Below are positions 25,765-38,140 of a stretch of 64,000 nt of DNA, in pieces. Origin of the DNA: Delphinus delphis (lineage: Eukaryota; Chordata; Mammalia; Artiodactyla; Delphinidae); contig NC_082694.2 in assembly GCF_949987515.2 (NCBI RefSeq), positions 18,261,355 to 18,325,354 of the forward strand. The letters are read 5' to 3'. The notes below the pieces were generated by a model, which saw only the letters and a list, made by a program, of their open reading frames with translations, was not told where the DNA came from and made no database searches. Each line of letters starts with the position of its first letter. Position 1 is the stretch's first letter. Made by a program: the position numbers and the translations under genes.

Positions 25765-28700
25765 ATGGGAATAGGAACATACACATAGATAATTACCTTA
25801 AATGTAAATAGACTAAATGCTCCCACCAAAAGACACAGATTGGCTGAATGGATACAAAAACAAGACCCTTATATATGCTGTCTACAAGAGACACACTTCA
25901 GACCTAGAGACACATACAGACTGAAAGTAAGGGGATGGAAAAAGATATTCCATGCAAATGGAAACCAAAAGAAAGCTGGAGTAGCAATTCTCATATCAGA
26001 CAAAATAGACTTTAAAATAAGGACTATTAGAAGAGACAAAGAAGGACACTACATAATGATCAAGGGATCGATCCAGGAAGAAGATATAATAATTGTAAAT
26101 ATTTATGCACCCAATATAGGAGCACCTCAATACATAAGGCAAATACTAACAGCCATAAAAGGGAAAATCAACAGTAACACATTCATAGTAGGGGAATTTA
26201 ACACCCCACTATTAACAATAGACAGATCATCCAAAATGAAAATAAGTAAGGAAACACAAGCTTTAAATGATACATTAAACAAAATGGACTTAACTGATAT
26301 TTATAGGACACTCCATCCAAAAACAGCAGAATACACATTTTTCTCAAGTGCTCATGGAACATTCTCCAGGATAGATCATATCTTGGGTCAGAAATCAAAT
26401 CTTGGTAAATTTAAGAAAATTGAAATTGTATCAAGTATATTTTCCAACCACAACGCCATGAGACTAGATATCAATTACAGGCAAAGATCTGTAAAAAATA
26501 CAAACACATGGAGGCTAAACAATACACTACCTAATGACGAAGTGATCACTGAAGAAATCAAAGAGGAAATTTAAAAAAATACCTAGAAACAAATGACAAT
26601 GGAGACACAATGACCCAAAACATATGGGATGCAGCAAAAGCAGTTCTAAGAGGGAAGTTTATAGCAATACAGGCCCACCTTAAGAAGTAGGAAACATCTC
26701 GAATAAAAAACCTAACCTTGCATCTAAAACAATTAGAGAAAGAAGAACAAAAAACCCCCAAAGTTAGCAGAAGGAAAGATATCATAAAAACCATATAAGA
26801 AATAAATTAAAAAGAAATGAAGGAAACAATAGCAAAGATTAATAAAACTAAAAGCTGGTTCTTTGAGAAGATAAACAAAATAGATAAACCATTAGCCAGA
26901 CTCATCAAGAAAAAAAGGGAGAAGTTTCAAATCAATAGAATTAGAAATGAAAAAGGAGAAGTAACAACTGACACTGCAGAAATAAAAAAGATCATGAGAG
27001 ATTACTACAAGCAACTCTATGCCAATAAAATGGACAACCTGGAAGAAATGGACAAATTCTTAGAAATGCACAAACTGCCAAGACTGAATCAGGAAGAAAT
27101 GGAAAATATGAACAGACCAATCACAATCACTGAAATTGAAACTGTGATTAAAAATCTTCCAACAAACCGAAGCCCAGGACCAGATGGCTTCACAGGCGAA
27201 TTCTATCAAACATTTAGAGAAGAACTAACACCTATCCTTCTCAAACTCTTCCAAAATATAGCAGAGGGAGGAACACTCCCAAATTCCTTCTACAAGGCCA
27301 CCATCACCTGGATACCAAAACCAGACAAGGATGTCACAAAGAAAGAAAACTACAAGCCAATATCACTGATGAACATAGATGCAAAAATCCTCAACAAATA
27401 CTAGCAAACGGAATCCAACAGCACATTAGAAGGATCGTACACCATGATCAAGTGTGGTTTATTCCAGGAATGCAAGGATTCTTCAATATACGCAAATCTA
27501 TCAATGTGATAAACCATAATAACAAATTGAAAGAGAAAAACCATATGATCATCTCAATAGATGCAGAGAAAACTTTTGACAAAATTCAACACCCATTTAT
27601 GATAAAAATCCTGCAGAAAGTAGGCATAGAGGCAACTTTCCTCAACATAATAGAGGCTATATATGACAAGCCCACAGCCAACATCATCCTCAATGGTGAA
27701 AAACTGAAAGCATTTCCACTAAGATCAGGAACAAGACAAGGTTGCCCACTCTCACCACTCTTATTCAACATAGTTTTGGAATTTTTAGCTACAGCAATGA
27801 GAGAAAAAATGGAAATAAAAAGAATCCAAGTCAGAAAAGAAGAAATAAAGCTGTCACTGTTTGCAGATGACATGATACTATACATAGAGAATCCTAAAGA
27901 TGCTACCAGAAAACTACTAGAGCTAATCAATGAATTTGGTAAAGTAGCAAGATACAATATTAATGCACAGAAATCTCTGGCATTCCTATACACTAATGAT
28001 GGAAAATCTGAAAGTGAAATCAAGAAAACACTCCCATTTACCATTGCAACAAAAAGAATAAAATATCTAGGAATAAACCTACCTAAGGAGACAAAAGACC
28101 TGTATGCAGAAAATTATAAGACACTGATGAAAGAAATTAAAGATGATACAAATAGATGGAGAGATATACCACGTTCTTGGATTGGAAGAATCAACATAGT
28201 GAAAATGACTCTACTACCCAAAGCAATCTATAGATTCAAGGCAATCCCTATCAAACTACCACTGGCATTTTTCACAGAACTAGAACAAAAAATTTCACAA
28301 TTTGTATGGAAACACAAAAGACCCCGAATATCCAAAACAATCTTGAGAACAAAAAACAGAGCTGGAGGAATCAGGCTTCCTGACTTCAGACTATACTACA
28401 AAGCTACATAAATCACGACAGTATGGTACTGGCACAAAAACAGAAAGACAGATCAATGGAACATGATAGAAAGCCCAGAGATAAACCCACGCACATATGG
28501 TCACCTTATCTTTGAAAATGGAGGCAGGAATGTACAGTGGAGAAAGGACAGCCTCTTTGATAATTGGTGCTGGGAAAACTGGACAGGTACATGTAAAAGT
28601 ATGAGATTAGATCACTCCCTAACACCATACACAAAACTAAGCTCAAAATGGATTAAAGACCTAAATTTAAGGCCAGAAACTATCAATCTTAGAGGAAAAC

Positions 28701-29583
28701 ATAGGCAGAACACTCTAGGACATAAATCACAGCCAGATCCTTTTTGACCCACCTCCTAGAGGAATGGAAATAAAAACAAAAATAAACAAATGGGACCTAC
28801 TGAAACTTAAAAGCTTTTGCACAGAAAAGGAAACCATAAACAAGACCAAAAGACAACCTTCAGAATGGGAGAAAATATTTGCAAATGAAGCAGCTGACAA
28901 AGGATTAATTTCCAAAATTTACAAGCAGCTCATGCAGCTCAATAAAAAAAAAAAAAACAAACCTAATCCAAAAATGGGCAGAAGACCTACATAGACATTT
29001 CTCTAAAGAAGATATACAGACTGCCAACAAACACATGAAAGAATGCTCATCATCATTAATAATTAGAGAAATGCAAATCAAAACTACAATGAGATATCAT
29101 CTCACACCAGTCAGAATGGCCATCATCCAAAAATCTAGAAACAACAAATACTGGAGAGGGTGTGGAGAAAAGTGAACACTCTTGCACTGCTGGTGGGGAT
29201 GTGAATTGGTTCAGCCACTATGGAGAACAGTATGGAGGTTCCTTAAAAAACTACCAATAAAACTACCATATGACCCAGCAATCCCACTACTGGGCATATA
29301 CCCTGAAAAAAGCAAAATTCAAAAAGAGTCATGTACCAAAATGTTCATTGCAACTCTATTTACAGTAGCCCAGAGATGGTGACAACCTAAGTGCCCATCA
29401 TTGGATGAATGGATAAAGAAGATGTGGCACATATATACAATGGAATATTACTCAGCCATAAAAAGAAATGAAATTGAGCTATTTGTAATGAGGTGGATAG
29501 ACCTAGAGTCTGTCATACAGAGTGAAGTAAGTCAGAAAGAGAAAGACAAATACCGTATGCTAAAACATATATATGGAATTTAA
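25765..29583 (+). pseudogene. L1 ORF2 (endonuclease-reverse transcriptase), multiply broken
   Basis: ORF2p nicks target DNA and reverse transcribes L1 RNA. The start is ATG 25765-25767, 58 bases after ORF1. Codon 8 is TAG (25786-25788). Further lesions: a frameshift with TAA at 26572-26574, a 1-base loss with TAG at 27402-27404, TAA at 28409-28411, a 1-base loss with TGA at 28745-28747, and breaks near 28994 and 29382. The endonuclease domain (25765-26570) keeps the LQETH glutamate but has GEF where GDF is expected (26194-26196) and SNH where SDH is expected (26446-26448). The reverse transcriptase domain keeps FADD (27860-27871) and RQGCPLSP. The C-terminal frame ends at TAA 29581-29583. Confidence 0.93.
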
Positions 29584-29960
29584 GAAAAAAAAAAATGTCA
29601 TGAAGAACCCAGGGGTAAGAAAAGAATAAAGACACAGACCTACTGGAGAATGGACTTGAGGATATGGGGAGGGGGAAGGGTGAACTGTGACAGGGCGAGA
29701 GAGAGGCATGGACATATATACACTAACAAACGTAAGGTAGATAGCTAGTGGGAAGCAGCTGCATGGCACAGGGATATTGGCTCGGTGCTTTGTGACTGCC
29801 TGGAGGGGTGGGATAGGGAGAGTGGGAGGGAGGGAGATGCAAGAGGGAAGAGATATGGGAACATATGTATATGTATAACTGATTCACTTTGTTATAAAGC
29901 AGAAACTAACACACCATTGTAAAGCAATTATACCCCAATTAAGATGTTAAAAAAAAAAAA
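29584..29960 (+). other. L1 copy 1 3'UTR and A tail
   Basis: About 360 bases with a G-rich middle (29660-29690, 29800-29850) as in other L1 3'UTRs, ending in an A run. The usual AATAAA before the tail reads AATTAA (29937-29942). The fragment at 52272 keeps AATAAA at the same place. Confidence 0.85.
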
Positions 29961-29973
29961 GAAGAGATCATAG

Positions 29974-30850
29974 CAATACATATCAGAAAAAAATTGAAGA
30001 AAGGAATTAATAAAGATGAGAATAATCAAAACAGAAATTAATAAAGTCTATGCTGGATTGGAAAATATATATATATGTTTTCAGAAAAGGTAACATCAAT
30101 CACTAAAATAACAACTTATAAAAGATAGAGAATTTGAGAGGGCCAATACCACAGATGAATAGAAAACATTAAAATATAAATTTGGAAATATTGATTAATA
30201 TTTTTATTTGGGGGGAATCTTGGTTAATATTTTTATTTGGCGGGATCACATAGCATAAAATTACTCAAGAATAGGCACCGAAACTCAAGGGACAATTTCA
30301 TAAAATTAAAGATACTTTAAAGGCTATCAAAAATCTACCCCCCAAATAAGGAAAATGTATTATAATGCATTCTAACAAACTCAAAAATTATGTCCTACAA
30401 TATATAAACTTTTTGAAATCATAACAAAAGATAACTTTTCAACTCAGTCTTTGAGTGTAGGATACCACTAATACCTACAATTGGACAGGATAAACATAAA
30501 ACTAATCTGTAGCCAATGATACTACAAAGTATCATTTACTTTTAAATTAAAGCCTTAGCATGTAAAGCCTAATTACAATTGATTAAGCATAATGTATCAT
30601 GAGTAAGTAGAGCTTGTCCTAGGAATGTGATAACCAATAGATCAACTAAATATTCTCATAATTAATTGAATAAACTGAATAACCCTATGACTTCACAAGT
30701 CAACAATTAAAAATAATTTTATAAACTATAACATTAATCTGAGATTAGAAAACAAATTAAGTACAAAAGACTATTGAATTATCTACTCTGTCTTCTCTAA
30801 CTTCAGTGAAAACTCTCAAATCTTTCCAATGCCTTTTTTGTGTGTGTGGT
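29974..30850. other. AT-rich unique sequence
   Basis: Right flank of the L1. Contains an imperfect 28/29-bp tandem duplication at 30191-30247. No gene recognised. Confidence 0.55.
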
Positions 30851-31920
30851 TCTTTTTTTTTTTTAATTATTTGAGTATAATTGCTTTACAATGTTGTGTT
30901 AGTTTCTGCTGTACAGTGAAGTGAATCATCTATATGTATACATATATTCCCTCCCTCTTGGACCTCCTTCCCCCACCCCATTCCACCCATCTAGGTCACC
31001 ACAGAGCACCAAGCTGAGCTTCCTGTGCTTTATAGCTGGTTCCCACTAGCTATCTATTTTCCACATGGTAGTGTATATATGTCAGTCTCAATCTCCCAAT
31101 TCACCCCACCCCCCTTCCAACCCCCCATGTCCACATATCCATTCTCTACAACTACATCTCTATTCCTGCCCTGCAAATAGGTTCATCTGTACCTAGATTC
31201 CATATATATGCCTTAATACATGATATTTGTTTTTCTCTTTTTGACTTACTTCACTCTGTATGACAAACTCTAGGTCCATCCATGTCTCTACAAGTGACCC
31301 AGTTTTGATCTTTTTTACAGCTGAGTAATATTCCATTGTATATATGTACCACATCTTCTTTATTTATTCATCTGTCAATGGACACTTAGGTTGCTTCCAC
31401 GTCCTGGCTATTGTAAACAGTGCTGCAATGAACATTGGGGTCCATGTGTCTTTTTGAATTATGGTTTTCTCAGGGTGTATGCCCCATAGTGGGATTCCTG
31501 GGTCATATGGTACTTCTATTTTTAATTTTTTTAAGGAACTTCCATACTGTTCTCTATAGAGGTTGTATCAACATACTGTTCTCTATAGAGGTTGAATCAA
31601 TTTACATTCCCACCAACAGTGCAAGAGCATTCCCTTTTCTCCACATCCTCTCTAACATTTATTATTTGTAGATTTTTTGTTGATGGCCATTCTGACTGGT
31701 GTAAAGTGATAACTCATTGTAGTTTTGATTTGTATTTCTTTAATAATTAGTGACCTTGAGCATCTTTTCATGTGCTTCTTGATCCTCTTTATGTCTTGTT
31801 TGGAGAAATGTCTATTTAAGTCTTCTGCCCATTTTTTGATTGGGTTGTTGTTTTTTTTAATATTGAACTGCATGAGCTGTTTGTATATTTTGGAGATTAA
31901 TCCCTTGTCAGCTGCTTCAT
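30851..31920 (-). mobile_element. 5'-truncated L1 3' fragment
   Basis: Reverse orientation: a T run (A tail) at 30853-30864, the 3'UTR, then the C-terminal part of ORF2 up to the [16 protein letters not shown] region at about 31920, where truncation ends it. It carries a 29-bp tandem duplication (31543-31600). The reading frame is broken. No clear TSD is visible. Confidence 0.9.
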
Positions 31921-32829
31921 CTGAAACAAACAAACAAAAAAAATAAAAATCATTCTTTAAAAAAAAAGAAAAATCATTCCTTAGTTCCAAAGAAAAAAAG
32001 GAAAATACCAAACAAATCGTCTCACAGAGGTAGAGAGACAGATAGAGGCAGAGGCAGAGACAGGGAGAAACAGAAAGAGAAAAATCCTAATATACTCCCT
32101 TAAAAACCCATCAGGACCCCATTAAAGACATTCAAAGTCATTATCTCCTTTTTACTTTGAATTAATTTTGTGACTCTTCATTATTCTAATGTATATGAGA
32201 TTAAGTCTCTCCCTTCCCTGTGAATGAATGTAATGCAAATCCCCCAAAATGACTGAGGTGGTATATCTTGGATTACATTTAATTAGTTTTTAAAAATCTG
32301 GGAAAACTTGAGGTATGACAGTACCCAGTTTCTCGCTGATTACCAACTTGTTTTATTTCTAACTGAGAACATATCTTCACCTATTTAAAAAAAAAAGTGG
32401 AGTCATATCAAAATTTGCAACATGAAGTGTTTTTAGTTTTCCTAATAGGAAATACATTTTACAATGCTATGGAACAGAGTCCATTGTAAAATAAATTTTA
32501 CAATGCTATGCAACAAGCATAACTAGGAACATTGCCTTCTATATGGATTCATATATAATCACTTGTTAAAAAATAACCGCATTTAAGTCTTCTGGAATGA
32601 TTGACATTTTATATGAAAAAAGATCCATAAATAATACTGCAATAATATATATTATAAATAAAATTTTATGTTAACTTTTTGATAAATATATTAGTGATCT
32701 GAGATTTTAAAATTAGACATTATATATACACAGAAAATTAAAAAAATATAGAAAATGACACATTTCAACAATTAAAAAGTATCCTTACATTCAAAATTAA
32801 TATAATTTTTAATCAAGACATGACCTAGA
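31921..32829. other. AT-rich unique sequence with simple repeats
   Basis: Short (CAAA)n run at 31925-31940, a purine-rich stretch at 32025-32085, and a direct-plus-inverted repeat cluster at 32456-32515. No gene recognised. Confidence 0.55.
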
Positions 32830-33051
32830 AGAAAGTACTTGCAGGGACTTCCCTGGTGGTCCAGTGGTTGAGACTTCACCTTCCAATGCAGGGGGTGCAG
32901 GTTAGATTCCTAGATGGGGAGCTAACATCCCACATGCCTCGTGGCCAAAAAATCAAAACATAAAATAGAAACAATATTGTAACAAATTCAATAAAGACCT
33001 TAGAAATGGTCTATATCAAAAAATCTTTAAAAATAAAAGAAAGTACTTGCA
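32830..33051 (+). mobile_element. CHR/Bov-tA-like tRNA-derived SINE with TSD
   Basis: A roughly 194-bp SINE (32844-33037) begins with GGGACTTCCCTGGTGG and ends in an AT-rich tail with a TCAATAAAGAC motif. The 14-bp perfect repeat AGAAAGTACTTGCA flanks it at 32830-32843 and 33038-33051. Its tail differs from the short CHR copies, so it is a separate family sharing the tRNA-like head. Confidence 0.9.
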
Positions 33052-33363
33052 ATTTGTATTTTGAAAATGATAAATATCCATAACATATAGTAAGTTCCTT
33101 CACATAAACTACAAAAGGGCAACTAAATAGTAATATATACATAGAGTATAACACTGTATTTCAGAGAACAAATGTAAAAGACTACTATGCTCTTGAAAAT
33201 AGGTTTAAACTTTTATAATGTTGAGAAAAATATACATTTTGAAAAAGAACTAGATGTTTTTCACTGAAGACCATGTTTCACAAAAAGACCATGTTTTTCA
33301 CTGAATTTGAAAACATTTAAGCCAGCAATAGTATCTTATCTTTAGGGCATGTCATAAGGCAAG
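33052..33363. other. AT-rich unique sequence
   Basis: A 15-bp motif ATGTTTTTCACTGAA is repeated at 33254-33268 and 33291-33305. Confidence 0.5.
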
Positions 33364-33391
33364 GTGTGTGTGTGTGTGTGTGTGTGTGTGT
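33364..33391. repeat. (GT)n microsatellite
   Basis: 14 uninterrupted GT units. Confidence 0.95.
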
Positions 33392-34881
33392 ATTTAGGTA
33401 AGAGTTTATATGTAATTCATTTTCTAAAAAAGGATCTAAAATATTGTAAATCAAATTGATAACAATTATCTATGAGTCAGGGGGGATTTTGAGGATAAAA
33501 GATGTTTATTTCCTTTATTTGTTCAGTGCAATTTTTAAAAGCATGTAAGCATGCAATATATTTTAATTAAATATTTAAAGTAAATATATCAGAAAACAAC
33601 TTCTTGATTTGTCAAAGTGTAGTTTTCAAAATATAAGAACATGATTCTCATAAGAATACGTAACAAACGTGTCAAAGATTTTATTCAACTCACTAATCAA
33701 AGATTGAACAAGTAAAATTGTAATGCTGATTCCAAGAGCATTTGAGAAACACAAGTTTATCAGCCCATCAGTAAATGCAATAGAAAAAATGAGTATTAGA
33801 AAAAGATTGCTGTTAGATATAATTGGTTAATATCCTCCATTAAAATAAAACCAAACCCCTTGGGGTTATCATTCATATCAGACATAAATCTACAATTTAA
33901 CAGGACTCTTCATAGCATCTGATCTCTAATAAAATAGTAAATAAAAAGACAAACATTATTCTCCAACAATCAAATAATTTTTTAGCAAGTTTATAAGTAA
34001 TGTCCCAGTATGCAGTAAAAAGAACTTGATACACACTCTGATTTATTTCCAAGTTTGTAACTATAGTCTTCTTAACCACATTTAGAAGCATTTGGAGTGG
34101 AATTAATATCAATTTGCTTCTCTAGAATATTGTGTGCCTGATAGGATTCATCCTTATACAGTTAGAGATCCCAAATGAAGCTTTTATGTTCTCTGTGAAG
34201 TTGTGATGTTGGAATCAGAGATGCATATTATATCAAAGAGAAGGACAGATTTTAAGATCTCTATTAGCTTAATGTTGTTAAGTCTTTGACCAAGTTTTCC
34301 ATAATAGAATCATTGATGTAGCAATAGGAATTATTTCTACTTCCATCAAGAATCCATAGAGGAAATGAAAATTTAAAAAACTGCTGAAATAGCTATGAAC
34401 ATGCTCACAATGGGAGGAGTCAAAAGCTGCAAAGTATCTATTCACTGATTAAACATAAAGACATTTTATAAAAGTAGAGAAATTGTTTATTTTCTTTCTT
34501 ACTAACATTGATATTAACTTTAATTAATATAGCTCTATTTTTTTATTTTAGTAAAAAATCAAAATCAAATATAAGAAAATACTCTTTAAAATATTAAATC
34601 TACATTTAATGAGAAATGATAATAATATTGATTTAACATAATTTGTTTAGAGTCCTTTTTCTTTGATTTGATCATCTCTGAATCATCCTGGAATTATTTA
34701 TTAAATATATTTGCAATATAAAATGTAGAGAGTGGTTTTTTCAAGTGTTAAAAGTTATATTAGTAAAGATACATTTATTTTAGGGAAAAATCCTTATTTG
34801 TAACTGCTTTGCACTGTATAATTTTTAATATGGTTTTTCCAAAATTATGAAATGAGTTCATTCTTTCCCTTCCCCCTACAG
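33392..34881. other. AT-rich unique sequence
   Basis: About 1.5 kb with no recognised gene or repeat; the frame at 33897-34112 has no domain. Confidence 0.5.
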
Positions 34882-35044
34882 TTCACCTTATTACCTAGGG
34901 AAAAATAACTGAACAAAACAAAACCTCTAACACCTGGATAAAGGAAACTTGCAGCGATTATAAACCACTTTTCACTTCCTTTTTCTCCGTGACAAATTTT
35001 ATAAGATGGCAACTATCACAATATTTTATCTTTTCCAGCCCCAG
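34882..35044 (+). other. Exon-like segment bounded by splice signals (hypothetical)
   Basis: A strong pyrimidine tract ends at CCCCCTACAG (acceptor AG 34880-34881). A donor-type CAG|GTATG follows at 35042-35049. The 163-bp interval is a typical internal exon length. All three frames contain stops, so any exon would be noncoding. No transcript evidence is available from sequence alone. Confidence 0.2.
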
Positions 35045-35594
35045 GTATGCAAGCTATAAATAGTAATATAGGTCATGATTAGTCTCAGAAAGAACTTGAT
35101 AGTTTGTTCCCTAAATTGCTTATATTCTTTAGCATTTTACTTTTGTCTTACCAGAAATATTTTCCTTTTCTGAGTATTCTAGAAAAAATTAACAGTATTA
35201 AAGAAGGCTTTCCATTATTCTTCAATCAATAAAAATGGTCAGATGAAAAGACTAATAGAAAGAGTGGTAAAATCTTTGGTGAGAACATAAACAGGGACAG
35301 TGACAATTACACAATAAAGCCATTAAATAAGTTCTGTTAGACTTGATGAAAATGACACTAGATTGAATGACTGAGTCAAAGCTCAGACAATAAATTAATT
35401 ATATTTATAGTATAAATGCAATAAAAATGTACAAAAGTATATACACCAAAATTATGACATTGACTTTTTGGGTGGTGGTAATATAAATATTTAAAGATAG
35501 GGATAGAAATAGAGAAATAGTTTCTATAATTTCTTGCAAGAAAATGTCTTTTTTTTGTAATTAAAATATATAATTCCAAATCTTTTGTTATTAG
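35045..35594. other. AT-rich unique sequence
   Basis: No feature could be supported. Confidence 0.5.
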
Positions 35595-36345
35595 GGCATT
35601 GCAAATTAAAAGAGTGCAATACCATGACCCACCTATTCCAATGGCTAAAATTCTGTCTTTTAGAAACTACCAAATGCTGTTGAGGATACAGAGCAAAAAA
35701 GACTCTTAATCATCATTGATGGATGTAAAAATATTGCAGCCACTTTAGACAGCCTGAGAATTTCTTACAAAGCTAAATGTAGTGTTTACCTTAGGACCCA
35801 GTAATCACATCATAGGTACTTACTCAACTGATTTGAAAGTTACATTAACATAAACTTTGCATGTGAATGTTTATAACAGCTTTAATCACAATTACCAAAA
35901 ATTGGAAGCAACCAAGATGCCCTTCAATACGTGAATGGTTAAACTGTGGTACATCCATATAATGAAATTTATTCAATGAGTAAATGAAAAAAAAAAGAGG
36001 AAATGAGCTATCAAGCTGTAAAAATGCATCAGTAAAACTTAAGTGCATATTTCCAAATAAAAGAAGACAGTCTATTATGACTACATACTGTATAATTCTA
36101 ATTACATGCCATTCTGAAAAGGAAAATCCCTAGAGACTGTGAAAAGATCAGTGGTCACCTTGGGCTCATGTGTGGGGAGGGGGTTAAATAGGTGAAGCAC
36201 AGAGGATTTTGAGTGGTAAAAATATTCTATATGATACTGTAACAATAAATACAAGAAATTATGCATTTGTCAAAAGCCATAAAACTTTACTGCAAAAAAG
36301 AGTGGAACTAATGTATACAAATTAAAATCAAATCATTTAGCAGAT
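35595..36345 (+). mobile_element. Old L1M-type fragment (ORF2 end plus 3'UTR)
   Basis: The order of motifs follows the L1 ORF2 C-terminal coding region: 'aaattggaagcaaccaagat', 'tgtggtacatccatataatg', then 'gaaaagatcagtggtcacct' of the 3'UTR. Stops and small indels are everywhere. Confidence 0.75.
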
Positions 36346-36375
36346 GGGAATTCCTAAGAAGGAATGCAGACTGTT

Positions 36376-36617
36376 AAAAAGAATCTAACTGGGGCTTCCC
36401 TGGTGGCGCAGTTGTTGAGAGTCCGCCTGCCGATGCAGGGGACACAGGTCCGTGCCCTGGTCCGGGAAGATCCCACATGCCGCAGAGCGGCTGGGCCCGT
36501 GAGCCATGACCGCTGAGCCTGCGCGTCTGGAGCCTGTGCTCCGCAATGGGAGAGGCCAAAACAGTGAGAGGTCCGCATACCGCAAAAAAAAAAAAAAAAA
36601 AAAAAAAGAATCTAACT
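36376..36617 (+). mobile_element. CHR-type SINE with TSD
   Basis: Sense-orientation copy (36391-36602) with a long pure A tail. A perfect 15-bp repeat AAAAAGAATCTAACT flanks it at 36376-36390 and 36603-36617. The B-box has one change (GGTCCGTGCCC). Confidence 0.94.
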
Positions 36618-37235
36618 AAATTACAAATGTATGAAACTACCTCTGTAAAGAGGATGGGGAAAAGGTACTGAGGTAAATAAATTTGTATGTGAGGGGAGTC
36701 TATAAGACTGAGGACAAAAGACTGAGGACAAAAGACTGACAACTACACATAAATAGTGTACTCTAGTTAATAAAATTGTTTCCCTTTGGATACAGGAACA
36801 ATTCTACTACTGATAGTAGAATTGAACAATTCATAAATGAATAGTAGATGGTGGGAGTGAGAATTTTTGCAGATAAGCAAGGAGAGGAGACTAGAATAAT
36901 CTAGATGGTAATAGATTAGAGTTGGAGACATCAGTATGAACTCATATTTATCTTAATATTGATATAGATGGTTACAAATAGAATATATATGTGTGTGTAT
37001 GTACACGGGTTAGTCCACACATATATCTTTTCTTACTCTTTTCTCTGAGCAGGGCAACAATAAACAACATACCAGTTGTTGAACAAATTTAATATCTAGA
37101 TCTTGGTTTCTAATCCCATTCTCCAATAGAAGGAACTTGAGCTTCTTGGAGAAATGGTTGAATGTAGGACTGGGGAAGAAAATAATACTAGGTGAGCCTG
37201 GAACATCTTGCAGTACTAAAAAGTAAGAAAACACT
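36618..37235. other. Unique sequence with short repeats
   Basis: A 14-bp unit AAGACTGAGGACAA is repeated 2.6 times at 36704-36740, and a perfect 10-bp-arm hairpin lies at 36799-36824. No gene recognised. Confidence 0.55.
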
Positions 37236-37255
37236 AAAAAAAAAAAAAAAAAAAA
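37236..37255. repeat. Poly(A) run
   Basis: About 20 A's, possibly the tail of a retroposon whose body was not recognised, or an internal expansion of the adjoining L1M sequence. Confidence 0.7.
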
Positions 37256-37256
37256 G

Positions 37257-38140
37257 ATGGAGTTATGTCAAAGTGACACAAGAGGTGCCTGAAGGAATTC
37301 CAAATGGGCAAACCTGGAACAATTTGAGCATCAAAATAAATAATATTGTATTGCATTATAAACTTTAGGAAAAATAAATATTCAGGAGTCATACTGATAT
37401 AAATAAATGGTTGAATAAATCAGTAAATTGAGGAAAAGGGACAAATCTTTTACTCAGAAGAATTCCAAATAATTTTTGTAGATACTCCACCTTCTAGGAG
37501 GTGGTAGGATAAATTGTTACTGTGTAAGTGTGGGCTGTACATGGTAACTTCTTTCCAAAGAGTATTTGGAAGAGAGGGAAAAAGAGTAACTTTACAATGG
37601 AGAAACTTGACACACATGACTGCAGCCCTTTGATCAAGGTCAACATTTCCAGGGACAAATCATGTTGACAGTATGTACCCAAGATATGATGTGATGAAAT
37701 TATACTTTATCTCTACAGTCTTTCTCTCCAAAACATAAAACCCAAGGTAATGATCAAGAAAAGAATATAAGACTAATTCCAATAGGAGGACATCCTATAA
37801 AATATTTCAACAATACTCATCAAAAATGTCAAAATTCAAAAAAAAAAAAAGAAAATTTGGAGTAATGGTCAGGCCAAGAGGATCCTAAGAAAACATTACA
37901 GATATGATGCTGGAACAGAAAAAAATATATTAGGTAAAATTTAAGGAAATCTGAATAAAATGAACTTTATTTAATAATACCATATCAATATTGGTTCATT
38001 AGTTGTGACAAAGATATCATACTAATATATGATATTAATAATAGGGAAAACGAGTGAAGGAGTGTAAGGGAACTCTCTACAATCTTCTCAATTTTTTCTG
38101 TCATTATAAAGCTCTTCTAAAAATATAAGATTTTAAAAAA
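37257..38140 (+). mobile_element. Old L1M-type 3'UTR
   Basis: Sense copy of the family seen reversed at 20007-20560: 'caggagtcatactgatataa', 'tggagaaacttgacacacat', 'acaaatcatgttgacagtat', 'gatgctggaacagaaaaa', and 'gggaactctctacaatcttc'. Confidence 0.7.

Larger units (their letters stand above)
22698..29973 (+). mobile_element. Full-length LINE-1 (copy 1) with 15-bp TSD
   Basis: The element body spans 22713-29960: a 5'UTR of about 2.1 kb, ORF1, a 58-bp spacer, ORF2, a 3'UTR and an A tail. The direct repeat AAGAAGAGATCATAG occurs at 22698-22712 and 29959-29973, proof of target-primed insertion. Length is that of a complete mammalian L1. Both ORFs are broken at several places, so it cannot supply its own proteins. 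The 5' end is intact in length but its start differs from copy 2 at 60499. Confidence 0.95.

Noticed and set aside
27586..28044. 152-residue minus-strand frame
   Set aside because: Antisense shadow of the reverse transcriptase domain.
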